From NCBI GenBank assembly GCA_049194865.1, contig JBLZWL010000071.1, positions 62,001 through 126,000 on the forward strand: a stretch of 64,000 nucleotides of DNA, read 5' to 3'. The position numbers and the translations under genes are program-made. Numbering within the stretch: position 1 is the stretch's first letter; each line of letters starts with the position of its first letter. Shown here in pieces: positions 26,317 to 35,442 of the stretch. The DNA comes from Myxococcus terminator_A. Its GTDB lineage: Bacteria; Myxococcota; Myxococcia; Myxococcales; Myxococcaceae. The notes below the pieces were generated by a model. That model ran no database searches, had not been told where the DNA came from, and saw only the letters and a list, made by a program, of their open reading frames with translations.

Positions 26317-28164
26317 ATGGGACTCCAGTACGACGTCATCGTGGTGGGCCTGGGCCATGCGGGCTGTGAGGCGGCGCTCGCCTGTGCGCGCCTGGGCCTG
26401 GCCACGCTGGGAATCACCCTCAAGCGCGAGCGCTCCGCGGTGATGAGCTGCAACCCCGCCGTGGGTGGCACCGCCAAGGGCCACCTGGTGCGGGAGCTGG
26501 ACGCGCTCGGGGGACAGATGGGGCGCGTGGCGGACCTCGCCGGCACCCACTTCAAGACGCTCAACGCCTCCAAGGGCCCCGCCGTCCAGGCGACGCGCGT
26601 GCTGTGCGACCGCGAGCAGTACTCGGCCCTGATGCAGTCCGTCCTCTTCACCCAGCCGAACCTCACCGTGCGCGAGGGCGAGGTCTCCACGCTCGTCGTC
26701 GAGGACGCGCGGGTGACGGGCGTCCTGCTCGGCGACGGCACACAGGTGTCCGCGTCGGCGGTGCTGCTCACCACGGGCACCTTCCTCCAGGCGCTGATGC
26801 ACGTGGGGGAGAAGAAGGAGGTCGGCGGTCGGCTGGGTGACGACGCGGCTCGCGGCCTGTCCGACTCGCTGCGCGCGCTCGGCTTCACGCTGGGCCGCTT
26901 CAAGACAGGGACACCGGCGCGGCTGGCGCGCGCGAGCATCGACTGGGACGCGGTGCAGCCGCAGCACGGCGACTTCCCGCCGCGTCCGTTCTCCTGGCGC
27001 ACGCGCGAGGAGTCGGCCCGAGGCGTCCCATTCCCACGTCAGCCCTCGGTGACGTGCGGCATGACGGCGACGACGCTCCAGACGCACCGCGTGCTGCGCG
27101 ACAACCTGCACCGCTCGCCGCTGTACCAGGGGGAGATTGTCGGCCGGGGGCCGCGCTACTGCCCGTCACTGGAGGACAAGGTGGTGCGCTTCGCGGACCG
27201 CGAGCGGCACCAGGTGTTCTTGGAGCCCGAGGGGCCGGACTCGCCGCTGGTGTACCCGGCGGGCCTGTCCACCAGCCTGCCCGCGGACGTGCAGCTCGAC
27301 TTCCTGCGCACCATCCCCGGACTGGAGCGGGTGGAGGTCATTCGCTACGGCTACGCGGTGGAGTACGACTATTCGCCGCCCACGCAGCTCAAGCCCACGC
27401 TGGAGACGAAGGCCGTCGCCGGCCTGTTCTTCGCGGGCCAGCTCAACGGAACCTCGGGCTACGAGGAGGCCGCGTTCCAGGGCCTGTGGGCCGGGCTCAA
27501 CGCGGGCCTTCAGGTGAAGGGCGAGCCGCCGCTGCTGCTCGGCCGCGACGAGGCGCATGGCGCGGTGCTGGTGGATGACCTGGTGACCAAGGGCGTGGAC
27601 GAGCCGTTCCGCATGTTCACCAGCCGCTCCGAGCACCGGCTGCGATTGCGCGAGGGCAACGCGGACCTGCGACTGGCGCGTCACGGGCACCGCGTGGGGT
27701 TGTTGCCGCGAGAGGCATTGGAGCGGGCGGAGTCGCGAGGGCGCGAGGTGGCGGGGGAAGTGGCGCGGCTCAAGCGCACGGGATTGGCGGCGCGGTTGAA
27801 GCGGCCCGAAGTCACGTACGTGCAGCTGGGGGAGGGGAGGGCGGACTGGCCCGTGGTGGCGGAGGACGTGGCCGAGGAGGTGGAGGTGGAGGTGAAGTAC
27901 GAGGGCTACATCGCCCAGGCGGCGCGAGCGGCGGCGCGCGAGTCGGAGGCGACGGACCGGTGGCGGATTCCGGAAGGCTTTCGCTTCACGGAGGTGCGAG
28001 GCTTGAGCAAGGAGGCGGCCGAAAAGCTCGGCGCGCACCGGCCTTCGACGGTGGGTCAGGCGCGGAGGATTCCAGGCCTGACGCCCACGGCCGTGTCGCT
28101 GTTGCTGGTGGCGCTCAAGCGCGTCTCAGGCCCCTCGGGCGGCGGCGAGACACCCCTGGAGTGA
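26317..28164 (+). CDS. mnmG: tRNA uridine-5-carboxymethylaminomethyl synthesis enzyme MnmG
   Basis: MnmG (GidA), 615 residues, is the FAD-dependent partner of MnmE in wobble-uridine modification. It opens with the dinucleotide-binding site YDVIVVGLGHAGCEAA. Family signatures follow: SCNPAVGGTAKGHLVRE near 45, TTGTFLQALMHVG near 150, RFKTGTPAR near 195, RYCPSLEDKV near 280 and NGTSGYEEAAFQGLWAGLNA near 380. Length and order are normal. It is followed after 98 bases by rsmG, the ancient gidA-gidB pairing, and the gap carries DnaA-box-like sites. Confidence 0.96.
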   Translation: MGLQYDVIVVGLGHAGCEAALACARLGLATLGITLKRERSAVMSCNPAVGGTAKGHLVRELDALGGQMGRVADLAGTHFKTLNASKGPAVQATRVLCDREQYSALMQSVLFTQPNLTVREGEVSTLVVEDARVTGVLLGDGTQVSASAVLLTTGTFLQALMHVGEKKEVGGRLGDDAARGLSDSLRALGFTLGRFKTGTPARLARASIDWDAVQPQHGDFPPRPFSWRTREESARGVPFPRQPSVTCGMTATTLQTHRVLRDNLHRSPLYQGEIVGRGPRYCPSLEDKVVRFADRERHQVFLEPEGPDSPLVYPAGLSTSLPADVQLDFLRTIPGLERVEVIRYGYAVEYDYSPPTQLKPTLETKAVAGLFFAGQLNGTSGYEEAAFQGLWAGLNAGLQVKGEPPLLLGRDEAHGAVLVDDLVTKGVDEPFRMFTSRSEHRLRLREGNADLRLARHGHRVGLLPREALERAESRGREVAGEVARLKRTGLAARLKRPEVTYVQLGEGRADWPVVAEDVAEEVEVEVKYEGYIAQAARAAARESEATDRWRIPEGFRFTEVRGLSKEAAEKLGAHRPSTVGQARRIPGLTPTAVSLLLVALKRVSGPSGGGETPLE

Positions 28165-28177
28165 TCAGAACAGGGGG

Positions 28178-28270
28178 TGTGGACAACGTGTGGACAACTT
28201 TCGGGATGGAAATCCCCTGAATGATTCCGGAGGGTTATGACCCTCTGGGCTGTGGAGGTGCTGTGGATAA
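28178..28270. other. Cluster of DnaA-box-like sites, candidate oriC element
   Basis: Three sites read on the + strand: TGTGGACAA at 28178-28186 and 28189-28197, and TGTGGATAA at 28262-28270, the last a perfect match to the E. coli-type box TTATCCACA. A fourth, TGTGGACAA, lies beyond rsmG at 28970-28978. The mnmG-rsmG junction is a known oriC-adjacent location in other bacteria. The first two sites are spaced 11 bases centre to centre, about one helical turn. Whether replication starts here is inference. Confidence 0.45.
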
Positions 28271-28916
28271 CACGAGGTTCGTAGATCTGCTGGCATCCGG
28301 CTGCCAGTCGCTGGGCGTGTCGGTGGGCGAGGACGTCGGGCCCCGGTTGCAGCGGCTGATGGCGGAGCTGCTGAAGTGGAACGCGAAGGTGAATCTCACG
28401 GCGATTACGGCGCCGGAGGAGGTGCTGGAGAAGCACTTCCTGGACTCGCTCGCGGTGCTGCCGGAGGTGACGGGCGCGGCGTCGTTGCTGGATTTGGGCG
28501 CGGGTGCGGGCTTCCCGGGACTGCCGTTGAAGATTGCGTTGCCGGCGCTCGGCGTGACGTTGGTGGACACGGTGGGCAAGAAGGTCGCGTTCATCAAGGC
28601 CGCGTCGGCGAGCCTCGGGCTGCAGGGCGTGCGCGGGTTGCACGCGCGCGCGGAAGGGACGCCGGAGACCGAAGGCATTCCGCGCGCGGAGCTGTTGATT
28701 GCGCGAGCGTTCAGAGACCTGCCGGACTGGCTGGCGTTGGCGCCTGCGTATGTGGAGCCGGGCGGCCGCGTGGTGGCGATGCTCGGCAAGTCGCAGTCGG
28801 ACGCGGAGCTGGCGGCGCGCGCCGAGGAGCGACAGCTGCGAGTGGTCTCCGCGAGGGCGTACCGGCTGCCGTTCTCCGGCGCCGAGCGTCAAGTCGCCGT
28901 GTTCGCGAAGCAGTAG
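28263..28916 (+). CDS. rsmG: 16S rRNA (guanine-N7) methyltransferase RsmG
   Basis: RsmG (GidB) uses S-adenosylmethionine to methylate a guanine near the 530 loop of 16S rRNA. The 217-residue reading has the family start of homology (LMAELLKWNAKVNLTAIT), the SAM motif LLDLGAGAGFPGLPL near residue 78 and VARAF-like (LLIARAFRDL) near 142. The GTG at 28263 is chosen over the ATG at 28221 because GGAGG stands four bases before it and the length then fits the family. This GTG lies inside a perfect DnaA box. Confidence 0.92.
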   Translation: MDNTRFVDLLASGCQSLGVSVGEDVGPRLQRLMAELLKWNAKVNLTAITAPEEVLEKHFLDSLAVLPEVTGAASLLDLGAGAGFPGLPLKIALPALGVTLVDTVGKKVAFIKAASASLGLQGVRGLHARAEGTPETEGIPRAELLIARAFRDLPDWLALAPAYVEPGGRVVAMLGKSQSDAELAARAEERQLRVVSARAYRLPFSGAERQVAVFAKQ

Positions 28917-28969
28917 GGCAGGGGAGCCTGGGCGCGCGCGTGCACGGTGGAGGTGCGCGCGTGGCGCCA

Positions 28970-28978
28970 TGTGGACAA
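28970..28978. other. DnaA-box-like site after rsmG
   Basis: TGTGGACAA, one mismatch from TGTGGATAA, about 50 bases past the rsmG stop. It shares its sequence with the pair upstream of rsmG. On its own a 9-mer with one mismatch is weak evidence. Confidence 0.3.
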
Positions 28979-29072
28979 CTGCCATCCAGTATCAGTTGAG
29001 GATGTGTCGTGGGGGCGAGCCGGCGGGCATGCGGGGAGGGACCTCGTTAGCTTCAGGATGGAGGTGGCTCGC

Positions 29073-29741
29073 ATGCAGCCGATTCCGACGGACCGGCCGG
29101 TGGTCTGGGGTGACGACGAGCCGACACTGCCCATGGCCGCCGTCGCGCGAGTGTCTCGCGCCGAGTTCGAGCGACGCTGGGGACCTCCGCATCTCCGAGA
29201 CGTGGAGGGTGATGGACTTGGACCCACTGCCTCCTGAGGTTGGCGCGCGGACTGCGGCTTCCAGTTCTTCGTCTCCTATTTGGAGGTCGTGGATGAGTTG
29301 CATGTCGTGACCTCGGAGGAGGAGCTGAGCCATGCGCTCGCGCATCTCGACTGGTGGCGCGACGAGGTCGTGTGGCGGGCCAACCCAGGAGCGCCGCCGC
29401 TGATGGATGGCTGGGCGGTGTACCGGCAGGACGACACGGGCCATCGACATGATGTCTGTGTGATGACGAGCCGAGGACATGCGGAGTGCCTGGCGCGTCG
29501 GATGGAGGCTCGGGCGCACAAGCAGTGGTACGCCGTCGAGCAGCGTGGAACGCCGCCCGTGCGGCAGTCTCGTCCGCGTCAGGGTTGGGCCGTGATTCGG
29601 CAGGATGAGCACGGCAACCGGGCGGAGGTGGCCGTGTTTCGGAGAGAGCAGCGCGCGCGGGAGCTGGCCGCCGCGTATGACTCCGAGCCTCGACACAAAC
29701 AGGCGTACTTCGTGGAGCCCGTGTCTCCTCCGAATCCGTGA
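29073..29741 (+). pseudogene. Gene interrupted by an in-frame TGA, with two C-terminal repeats
   Basis: From the ATG at 29073 (GGAGG 8 bases upstream) a frame reads 54 codons to a TGA at 29235. The same frame then continues open for 167 codons to 29741. Translation across the stop is plausible: a region ending in Gly-Leu-Gly-Pro, then a continuation with CGFQFFVSY, an acidic stretch and two tandem 44-residue repeats, each starting GWAVxRQD and ending HKQxYxVE (about 29409-29540 and 29583-29720). The repeats resemble SPOR-like modules but this is tentative. Alternatives are two separate small ORFs (the second starting at TTG 29280), or a sequencing error. Confidence 0.5.
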
Positions 29742-29955
29742 GCTGGCGGCGAAGGGGCTCGCCCAGGGCGCTGTCTCTGATGCGTTGGACTTCTGCCATT
29801 GCCTTGCCGTGTGTGAACACGCGCGCCGGGGATGGCGTGATGCTCCCGCGACTTCATCGTGCACCGGGTGCTGCTCGTCGTTGAGCGCGCACGCGTCACG
29901 ACCGCGAGACGCGCGAGCCTTCACCGGGTTCGCTCGTGGTGAGGACGGAGCTGGG

Positions 29956-30348
29956 ATGGAGATGTGCAAGCTGCGAGTCGCTCGACCGACGCGAAGCCTC
30001 TCGACGGTGGTGCGGTTCTATCGAGAGGGGCTTGGCTTCGAGCTCGTGGGAGGCTTCGAGGACCATGCGGGCTTCGACGGTGTGATGCTCGGCCAGGTGG
30101 GTACGCCGTACCATCTGGAGTTCACGGTGGAGCGCGGACACGAGGCGCCTCGCTCTCCTTCGCCGGACCATCTGCTGGTTTTCTACGTGCCGCTGCGCGC
30201 GGAGTGGGACGCGCGGGTGAAGCGCATGGTGCAAGCGGGCTTCCCTCCGGTGCGCTCGCACAACCCTTACTGGGATGTGCACGGAAAGACCTTCGAGGAC
30301 CCCGATGGATATCGCGTCGTGCTCTACCAGGGTGAGTGGACGCGCTGA
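29956..30348 (+). CDS. VOC family (glyoxalase/dioxygenase-like) protein
   Basis: A 130-residue single-chain vicinal-oxygen-chelate protein with the paired beta-alpha-beta-beta-beta pattern. The first module is RPTRSLSTVVRFYREGLGFELVGGF, the second ends FEDPDGYRVVLYQGEW, with the metal-ligand Glu usually found at that end replaced or shifted. His in YHLEFTVE is a likely ligand. VOC proteins include glyoxalases, dioxygenases and resistance proteins; the substrate is not readable. The ATG at 29956 removes a long nonhomologous upstream extension of the open frame. Confidence 0.8.
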   Translation: MEMCKLRVARPTRSLSTVVRFYREGLGFELVGGFEDHAGFDGVMLGQVGTPYHLEFTVERGHEAPRSPSPDHLLVFYVPLRAEWDARVKRMVQAGFPPVRSHNPYWDVHGKTFEDPDGYRVVLYQGEWTR

Positions 30349-30400
30349 GCCGTGCGAGTCCGTCCGGTGAGGCCGTCGAGGTCTGGGTTCTCCTTGGGGG

Positions 30401-31285
30401 TTACTCCAGGTCGCGCAAAAGCGCGTCGCGGTCCGCGATGAGCTTCTTCGAGTTGAGCTGCTTGCGAATCGAGCTTCGTGCCTCCTCGCGGACCGTGGGG
30501 TCGCTGAGTCGAGCGAGCCACTGCGTGCGCAGCGCTTCAAGCTGTTGTCGCTGGGGCAGGGGAGTCGATGCGAACCATTGCTCCAGCTCGAGGATGACGG
30601 CGGGACGGGTGGGGCGAGCCGGAGGCTCCGCGATGAAGTCCGAGGGCTTCGGTGTGTATCGAAGCGAGGCCAGTTCATCGGAGAGCGGACCCCATGATTC
30701 GGCGAGTCCGCGCAGTCCTTCTCGGACCATGTCGAGCGGTGCTTCCTGTCGCGCGTCGGAGAGCAGGCCCCAGTCGACGAGTCGTCGCTTCACTGCTTCG
30801 CGTCCGTGGACTTCGTCATGCGCTTCCTCGCCCAGGTGGGCGGTGCCCCAGACGTTGAATTGATGGTTGTGGGAGAAGATGGCGCTCTCGACGTGGGCAT
30901 CGCCGAAGACGCAGGTGCCCAGGGGTTCGTCTTCGCCGAACAGGCGGCGGACTCGAAGGTCCCCGAGGATGACGAGGTACTCGGAGGTGTAGACGGTGTG
31001 CGCGATGAGGTTGCCGCGCACGAAGACGAGTCCGCCTGGGTTTTCGAGCCAGCCATCGACGACCAGGTCGCCGTCGATGAACGTCGAGCCTCGGCTGTTC
31101 TCCAAGCTGAGTGACGAGACGCGTCCGCCTGCAAACAGCCCGGCACCGCTGCTGGCGAAACCGTCGGAGAGGACGAGGGGGTCCACGTCCATGCCGTTGC
31201 CGGCGCTTCGTTGCCGGAAGGCCGCGTAGGGACGGAGCACTTCGGCGGCTTCCTCGGGGGACAGCCAGCGCTGGAGCGGGAGCAC
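30401..31285 (-). CDS. Beta-solenoid-like hypothetical protein
   Basis: About 294 residues from a GTG at 31285; the frame is open to 31384 but that extension is His/Arg/Pro-rich. Residues 30-135 show short repeating beta strands with Gly turns (STFIDGDLVVDGWLENPGG, LVFVRGNLIAHT, LVILGDLRVRRLF), a pattern reminiscent of bactofilin-type or pectin-lyase-like solenoids. The C-terminal 150 residues are helical and charged. No signal peptide or catalytic motif. It is the last convincing gene before the parS region. Function unknown; the solenoid reading is by eye only. Confidence 0.55.
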   Translation of the reverse strand: MLPLQRWLSPEEAAEVLRPYAAFRQRSAGNGMDVDPLVLSDGFASSGAGLFAGGRVSSLSLENSRGSTFIDGDLVVDGWLENPGGLVFVRGNLIAHTVYTSEYLVILGDLRVRRLFGEDEPLGTCVFGDAHVESAIFSHNHQFNVWGTAHLGEEAHDEVHGREAVKRRLVDWGLLSDARQEAPLDMVREGLRGLAESWGPLSDELASLRYTPKPSDFIAEPPARPTRPAVILELEQWFASTPLPQRQQLEALRTQWLARLSDPTVREEARSSIRKQLNSKKLIADRDALLRDLE

Positions 31286-32082
31286 GGAGTGAGCCTTCGG
31301 AGGATGGTGGAGGTTCGCGTGTCGTCGCGGACGATGCCCGCGATGCGGCGTGGCGCGAAGCCCGTCGTCATGTGGCTCATGCACTATCGCAAGGGTTCGA
31401 GCGCCGCGGTTGCCGGGCTGTGATTCGACCTGCCAGTCGCGCGGAAGCTGGCTCGGTACGCGGGCAGGGGAGGGTGGGTTGCTGGGGGAGCTGGAGGGCT
31501 GGGGGTTCCTTCATGTGAGCGATGGGGTGATTCGCGTCTGCTTCGATTGGGGGCGAAGTGAGGTGCGAGAGCACTCGCTTGCTGGGCTGCTCACTCGACC
31601 TGCGAGAGACCCAGGGGTGGACCTGTCTGTTCGTGGAGCGTGAGGTGATGAGACGAGCTTCGGAGCCAGGGCGCGGACTCCGGCGCACGAAGCCGTGTGG
31701 CCACTCATCGCTCGGAGGTTTTTCGGTGCGCGCGGCGCGACGTTTCGAGGCTCCTGGTGTCGAAGCGTGCGCGTGATGCGAAGACCGTTCGCGACGGATG
31801 CCGGGTCGAGTCCGTGATGACTGAGCGCTCTCGTCCTCACGAAGCCCGCGTTGGAAGGACGCCTGTCTCAGAGGTTCGCTAGCTCGGAGGGGCCTGCTCA
31901 GTTCCCAGCTCCGCGCGGGGCTGCATGCCGGAGTGAGACGGACAGCGCGGGCTCATCCGGCTGGAGCAGGAGCACGCCTGCATGCTCAGCCCTGCACGGC
32001 TGTCATGACTTGATGCGAGCGTCCAAGCAGGTGCACGAGAGGCCCGTTGCGTTCGCGGAGTTCCGAGCCCCGGTTGATGCTC
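31286..32082. other. Gene-poor stretch before the parS region
   Basis: About 800 bases with overlapping open frames on both strands, none with a convincing ribosome-binding site or domain. The best candidate is a frame ending at 31643 whose C-terminal 50 residues look protein-like (FLHVSDGVIRVCFDWG), but its start cannot be placed. No parS site or hairpin was seen. Confidence 0.45.
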
Positions 32083-32096
32083 GTTCCACGTGGAAC
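32083..32096. other. Isolated perfect parS site
   Basis: GTTCCACGTGGAAC, identical to the sites of the main cluster but 1.1 kb to its left. It lies in gene-free DNA. It is the parS nearest to the mnmG-rsmG region. Confidence 0.9.
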
Positions 32097-35000
32097 AGGG
32101 CCGACGCGGCTCTGTGTCAGCGCGGGCTCCGACCGTGAAGTTCGGAGTCGTCGTCTTGAAGTGAGGGGTCGCGACCCGAAGGTGCTTGAACCCGCGCGTG
32201 AGGGTGGCGCTCGTGGCTGGAGTTCACGAAGCCTATGAGACCGTTCGACGGGCGCATCCCGGATGCTCGTGACCATGGTTCGGACTCCTTGTGCCCCAGC
32301 CCACGTGAGCGGTCCGCACTCAGGCGGTTCGCGGTGGAAGCCTGGGGCTCCATCGCGAGAGCCACTTGAGCCGAATCGGTCAGGGCTGATGGAGGCCTTG
32401 GTTGTGAGGCGCGCGCTTCAGCCCAGGTGCTGTGTCGCGTGTGCTGGAGGTGGGGTGCTCGCGGTGACGGGAGTTGGCGCGAACCTTCGAGGCGACCGCC
32501 GAACCCGGTCGGGTGAGGGTGCGGCAGGGGGACTCGCGCGGCCGGGGAGGTGAGCGCACCCGTTTCGCGTGGCCACTGGATGTCCGTTCGCGTGAGGGCT
32601 CCTTGAGCTTCTCGTTCGCGGGCCTTCGATGCGGGGAGTGGATGGGGCAGGGGAGTGGATGCCGTCCGTCACTTTCAGCCTCCTTCCCATGTCGCGAGCG
32701 ATGGAGTTCGCGAACCGTCCAGGTCCTTTGGTCAGTTTTGCGGAGGGGTGCTTCGCTGGTGATGCCGAGCATGAGCTCCGTTGGGTGGCGCGAAGAAGGA
32801 GTGAGCCGACTTCACCGCACGGCTCCTGCAGCAGTGCCTTGGGTGGCGCTCCAACCAGGAAGGCTCGCGTGAGGTTCAGTGCCTGAACGGAGACGAGTCC
32901 ATGTGGTGAGTGCGACGCGTTGGTCCTTCTGGAGAGGTCGCCGACCCGTGGTGCTCGTGGCGATGGGTTCATCCGTGCGCCCCGTCATGAGTGCCCGCGG
33001 AGGCTGCATCGCGTGAACGAAGGCGCCCAGTCGCAGCGGCATCGTGGTGGTCCCATCCACATCCGTGCGCCGGTGCTCACGCGCGGGTGCCGCGCCTCCA
33101 CCCTGTTTCGCGAGGTCGCCGAGAAGCTCCTCCGCGATGCCAGTGCTCATCGACTTGCGTGAAGGCCGCGCCACCGAGCTTTGCCGCGCGTCGCGTTCCA
33201 CGTGGAACGGCGAAGGGTTCAGATGAGCGCCGCGTGCCGGCCTCACGCGGGCGAAGTCACTTCGCGGTGCCTTTCATGCCGACTTGCGTGAGGCACCATC
33301 CATCCAGTGCCGGCGCGTGGAGGGGCGACGGAGCCTGGGTGAGTTCCTCCAGGTGTCCGCAACGGGTCGATGAGGCGCTTCGTGGTGGCGTGCATGGCGC
33401 TTCGACGGAAGCCGTAGTCATCCAGCGAGTCCGCATGCCGTGTTCCACGTGGAACGGCGACGAGCTTGGGGTGAGCCCTTCTTGGAGTCCGCACCTGGTT
33501 GAAGGCGACGCTTCGCGATGCCGCGCAGGGCGACTCGCGACAAGCCCCAGCTGGCCCGCGATGCCGTGCGGCGTGTTCCACGTGGAACGAGAAGCGACCT
33601 GGATGGGGTCGCGTGCTGGCCGCCCGGGGTTGAGGAGGTCGCCGCGAAGTTCCTTCACGTGCTCATGCCGACAACGCGCTTCACGGTTCGACCCATCCGC
33701 GATGCCGTGTTCCACGTGGAACGAGAAGCGGCCCGGATGAACGCCTCACTTGGTTGAAGAGGTCGCTGCGAAGGTCTCTTCAAGTGCCGGTGCCGGACAA
33801 CTCGTTCGAAGGTTCGGCCCACCAGCAATGCCGTGTTCCACGTGGAACGAGAAGCGGCCTGGATGAGCGCGGCGTGCCGACCGCACGTGGTTGCCGAGGT
33901 CTCCGCGAAGGTCTCTTCACGTGCCTGTGCCGGACAACTCGTTGGAAGGTTCGGCCCGCCACAGATGCCCGTGCGCGGTGTTCCACGTGGAACGAGAAGA
34001 GGCTTGGAAGCACGCCGCGTATTGCCAGCCTCGCCTTGCCGATGAGGTGGCTGGGAAGGCGCTTCGTGGTGGCGGTGGCTGATGGTTCGCCGTGCATGCC
34101 GTGCACGGTGTTCCACGTGGAACGGGTTCGAGGATGAGCGCAGCGCCAGTTGATGGGCTTGGGCAAGGACGCGCTGAGCAGATGCGCAACGGCGCGACCC
34201 GATGACGTCTTCACGAACAGGTGCTCCGGAGCGCATCCGTGTTCCACGTGGAACGCAGCTCGTTCCATGTCGTGATGACCGTGCTTCGCCACCTCATCAG
34301 CGGACCGCTGAGGCGGGCATCCGGAGGCTCACGTGATGCGCTCGTCGCCACGTGTTGTCGCGAAGTGAGTGGCTGGTGAAGACCTCGCGCGGGTCCATGA
34401 AGTGGGTCGTGTTCCACGTGGAACCAGGTGGTGCGTGAACTGGCGCGAAGGGTCCAACGAACGGTGCTGGGCGGGCCGTCATGCATGCGCGTCCGTGTTC
34501 CACGTGGAACACGGAAGAGGCAGCGCGCGACACGTTGTTGAGCGAGTGCTCCACGATGTCCGCGCCCCGCGCCATGCGTGAGGTCGAGCGACGTTGGTGT
34601 GACGCGAGTCGTGTTCCACGTGGAACGAGAAAGCGGTCAGCGTGAGCGGCCGAAACCCGTGCTGAACACGGTGCCGTGTTCCACGTGGAACGCGGTGACG
34701 TCTGACGGGCGCAATGAATCGCGGTGACCGTGGTGCTTGATGCCCGCGTGTTCCACGTGGAACGCGGGAGCAGTTCACGTGGTGCCGCGAACCAGGTGCC
34801 GTCACCTCATCAACGTGGTGATGGATGAAGGCTGGTGAGGCTCATGGACGAGGCCTCGCGTGGTGGCATCGCGAGCAGTTGAGGTGACGCGAGTCGTGTT
34901 CCACGTGGAACGAGAAAGCGGCCGAGCGGTGGTGGCTGAGCGCGGGTGTCGTGTTCCACGTGGAACGTGGAAGCAACCAGTGTGGTGATGACCGCGACAG

Positions 35001-35255
35001 GTTCGCGGTCTTCTCGATGTGGTGCTGAGGACCGCGAAGAAGGCGACCTCGCGTGGCGGCTCTCGCGACGGCTTGAAGGCACCATGTGCCGTGTTCCACG
35101 TGGAACGCGGTGATGAGCCGGAAGGAGAGGGCGGCATCGGTGAAGGCATCGGGCCACTGGTTTCCAACCGATGTCGTGGACCGGCAGATGCCTGATGCGT
35201 GGTTGCCGTGCGTGAGTCCGCGTGACCTGGCGGACGTCGTTGAGTCCTGCCGCCT

Positions 35256-35269
35256 CTTCCACGTGGAGC
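35256..35269. other. Degenerate parS site
   Basis: CTTCCACGTGGAGC differs from the perfect palindrome at two positions, the first and the thirteenth. The central eight bases are intact. Confidence 0.55.
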
Positions 35270-35335
35270 GCCGTGATGGCGTGCACCGATGTGGCGTTCG
35301 CGTGTGCATCCGATGCGCGCTTCAGCGCATGTGAT

Positions 35336-35349
35336 GTTCCACGTGGAGC
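35336..35349. other. Degenerate parS site, one mismatch
   Basis: GTTCCACGTGGAGC has a single change at position 13. It may still bind ParB. Confidence 0.65.
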
Positions 35350-35428
35350 GGGTGTCGTGGTCGATGGGTTCGGACAACGGCACGGCACGAACACGGTGGG
35401 CCACTTCGGCACGCGTTGCCGCCGCCGG

Positions 35429-35442
35429 GTTCCATGCGGAAC
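35429..35442. other. Degenerate parS site with altered core
   Basis: GTTCCATGCGGAAC keeps both outer arms but changes two central bases. The GAGAAGAGG flank that follows is the same as after perfect sites, showing common descent. Confidence 0.55.

Noticed and set aside
31350..31643. Small plus-strand ORF with a protein-like C-terminus
   Set aside because: The last 50 residues look plausible but there is no credible start or ribosome-binding site, and it overlaps the start region of the opposite gene.
34262..34275. Another parS copy (GTTCCATGTCGTGA)
   Set aside because: Only the left half matches; five of fourteen positions differ.
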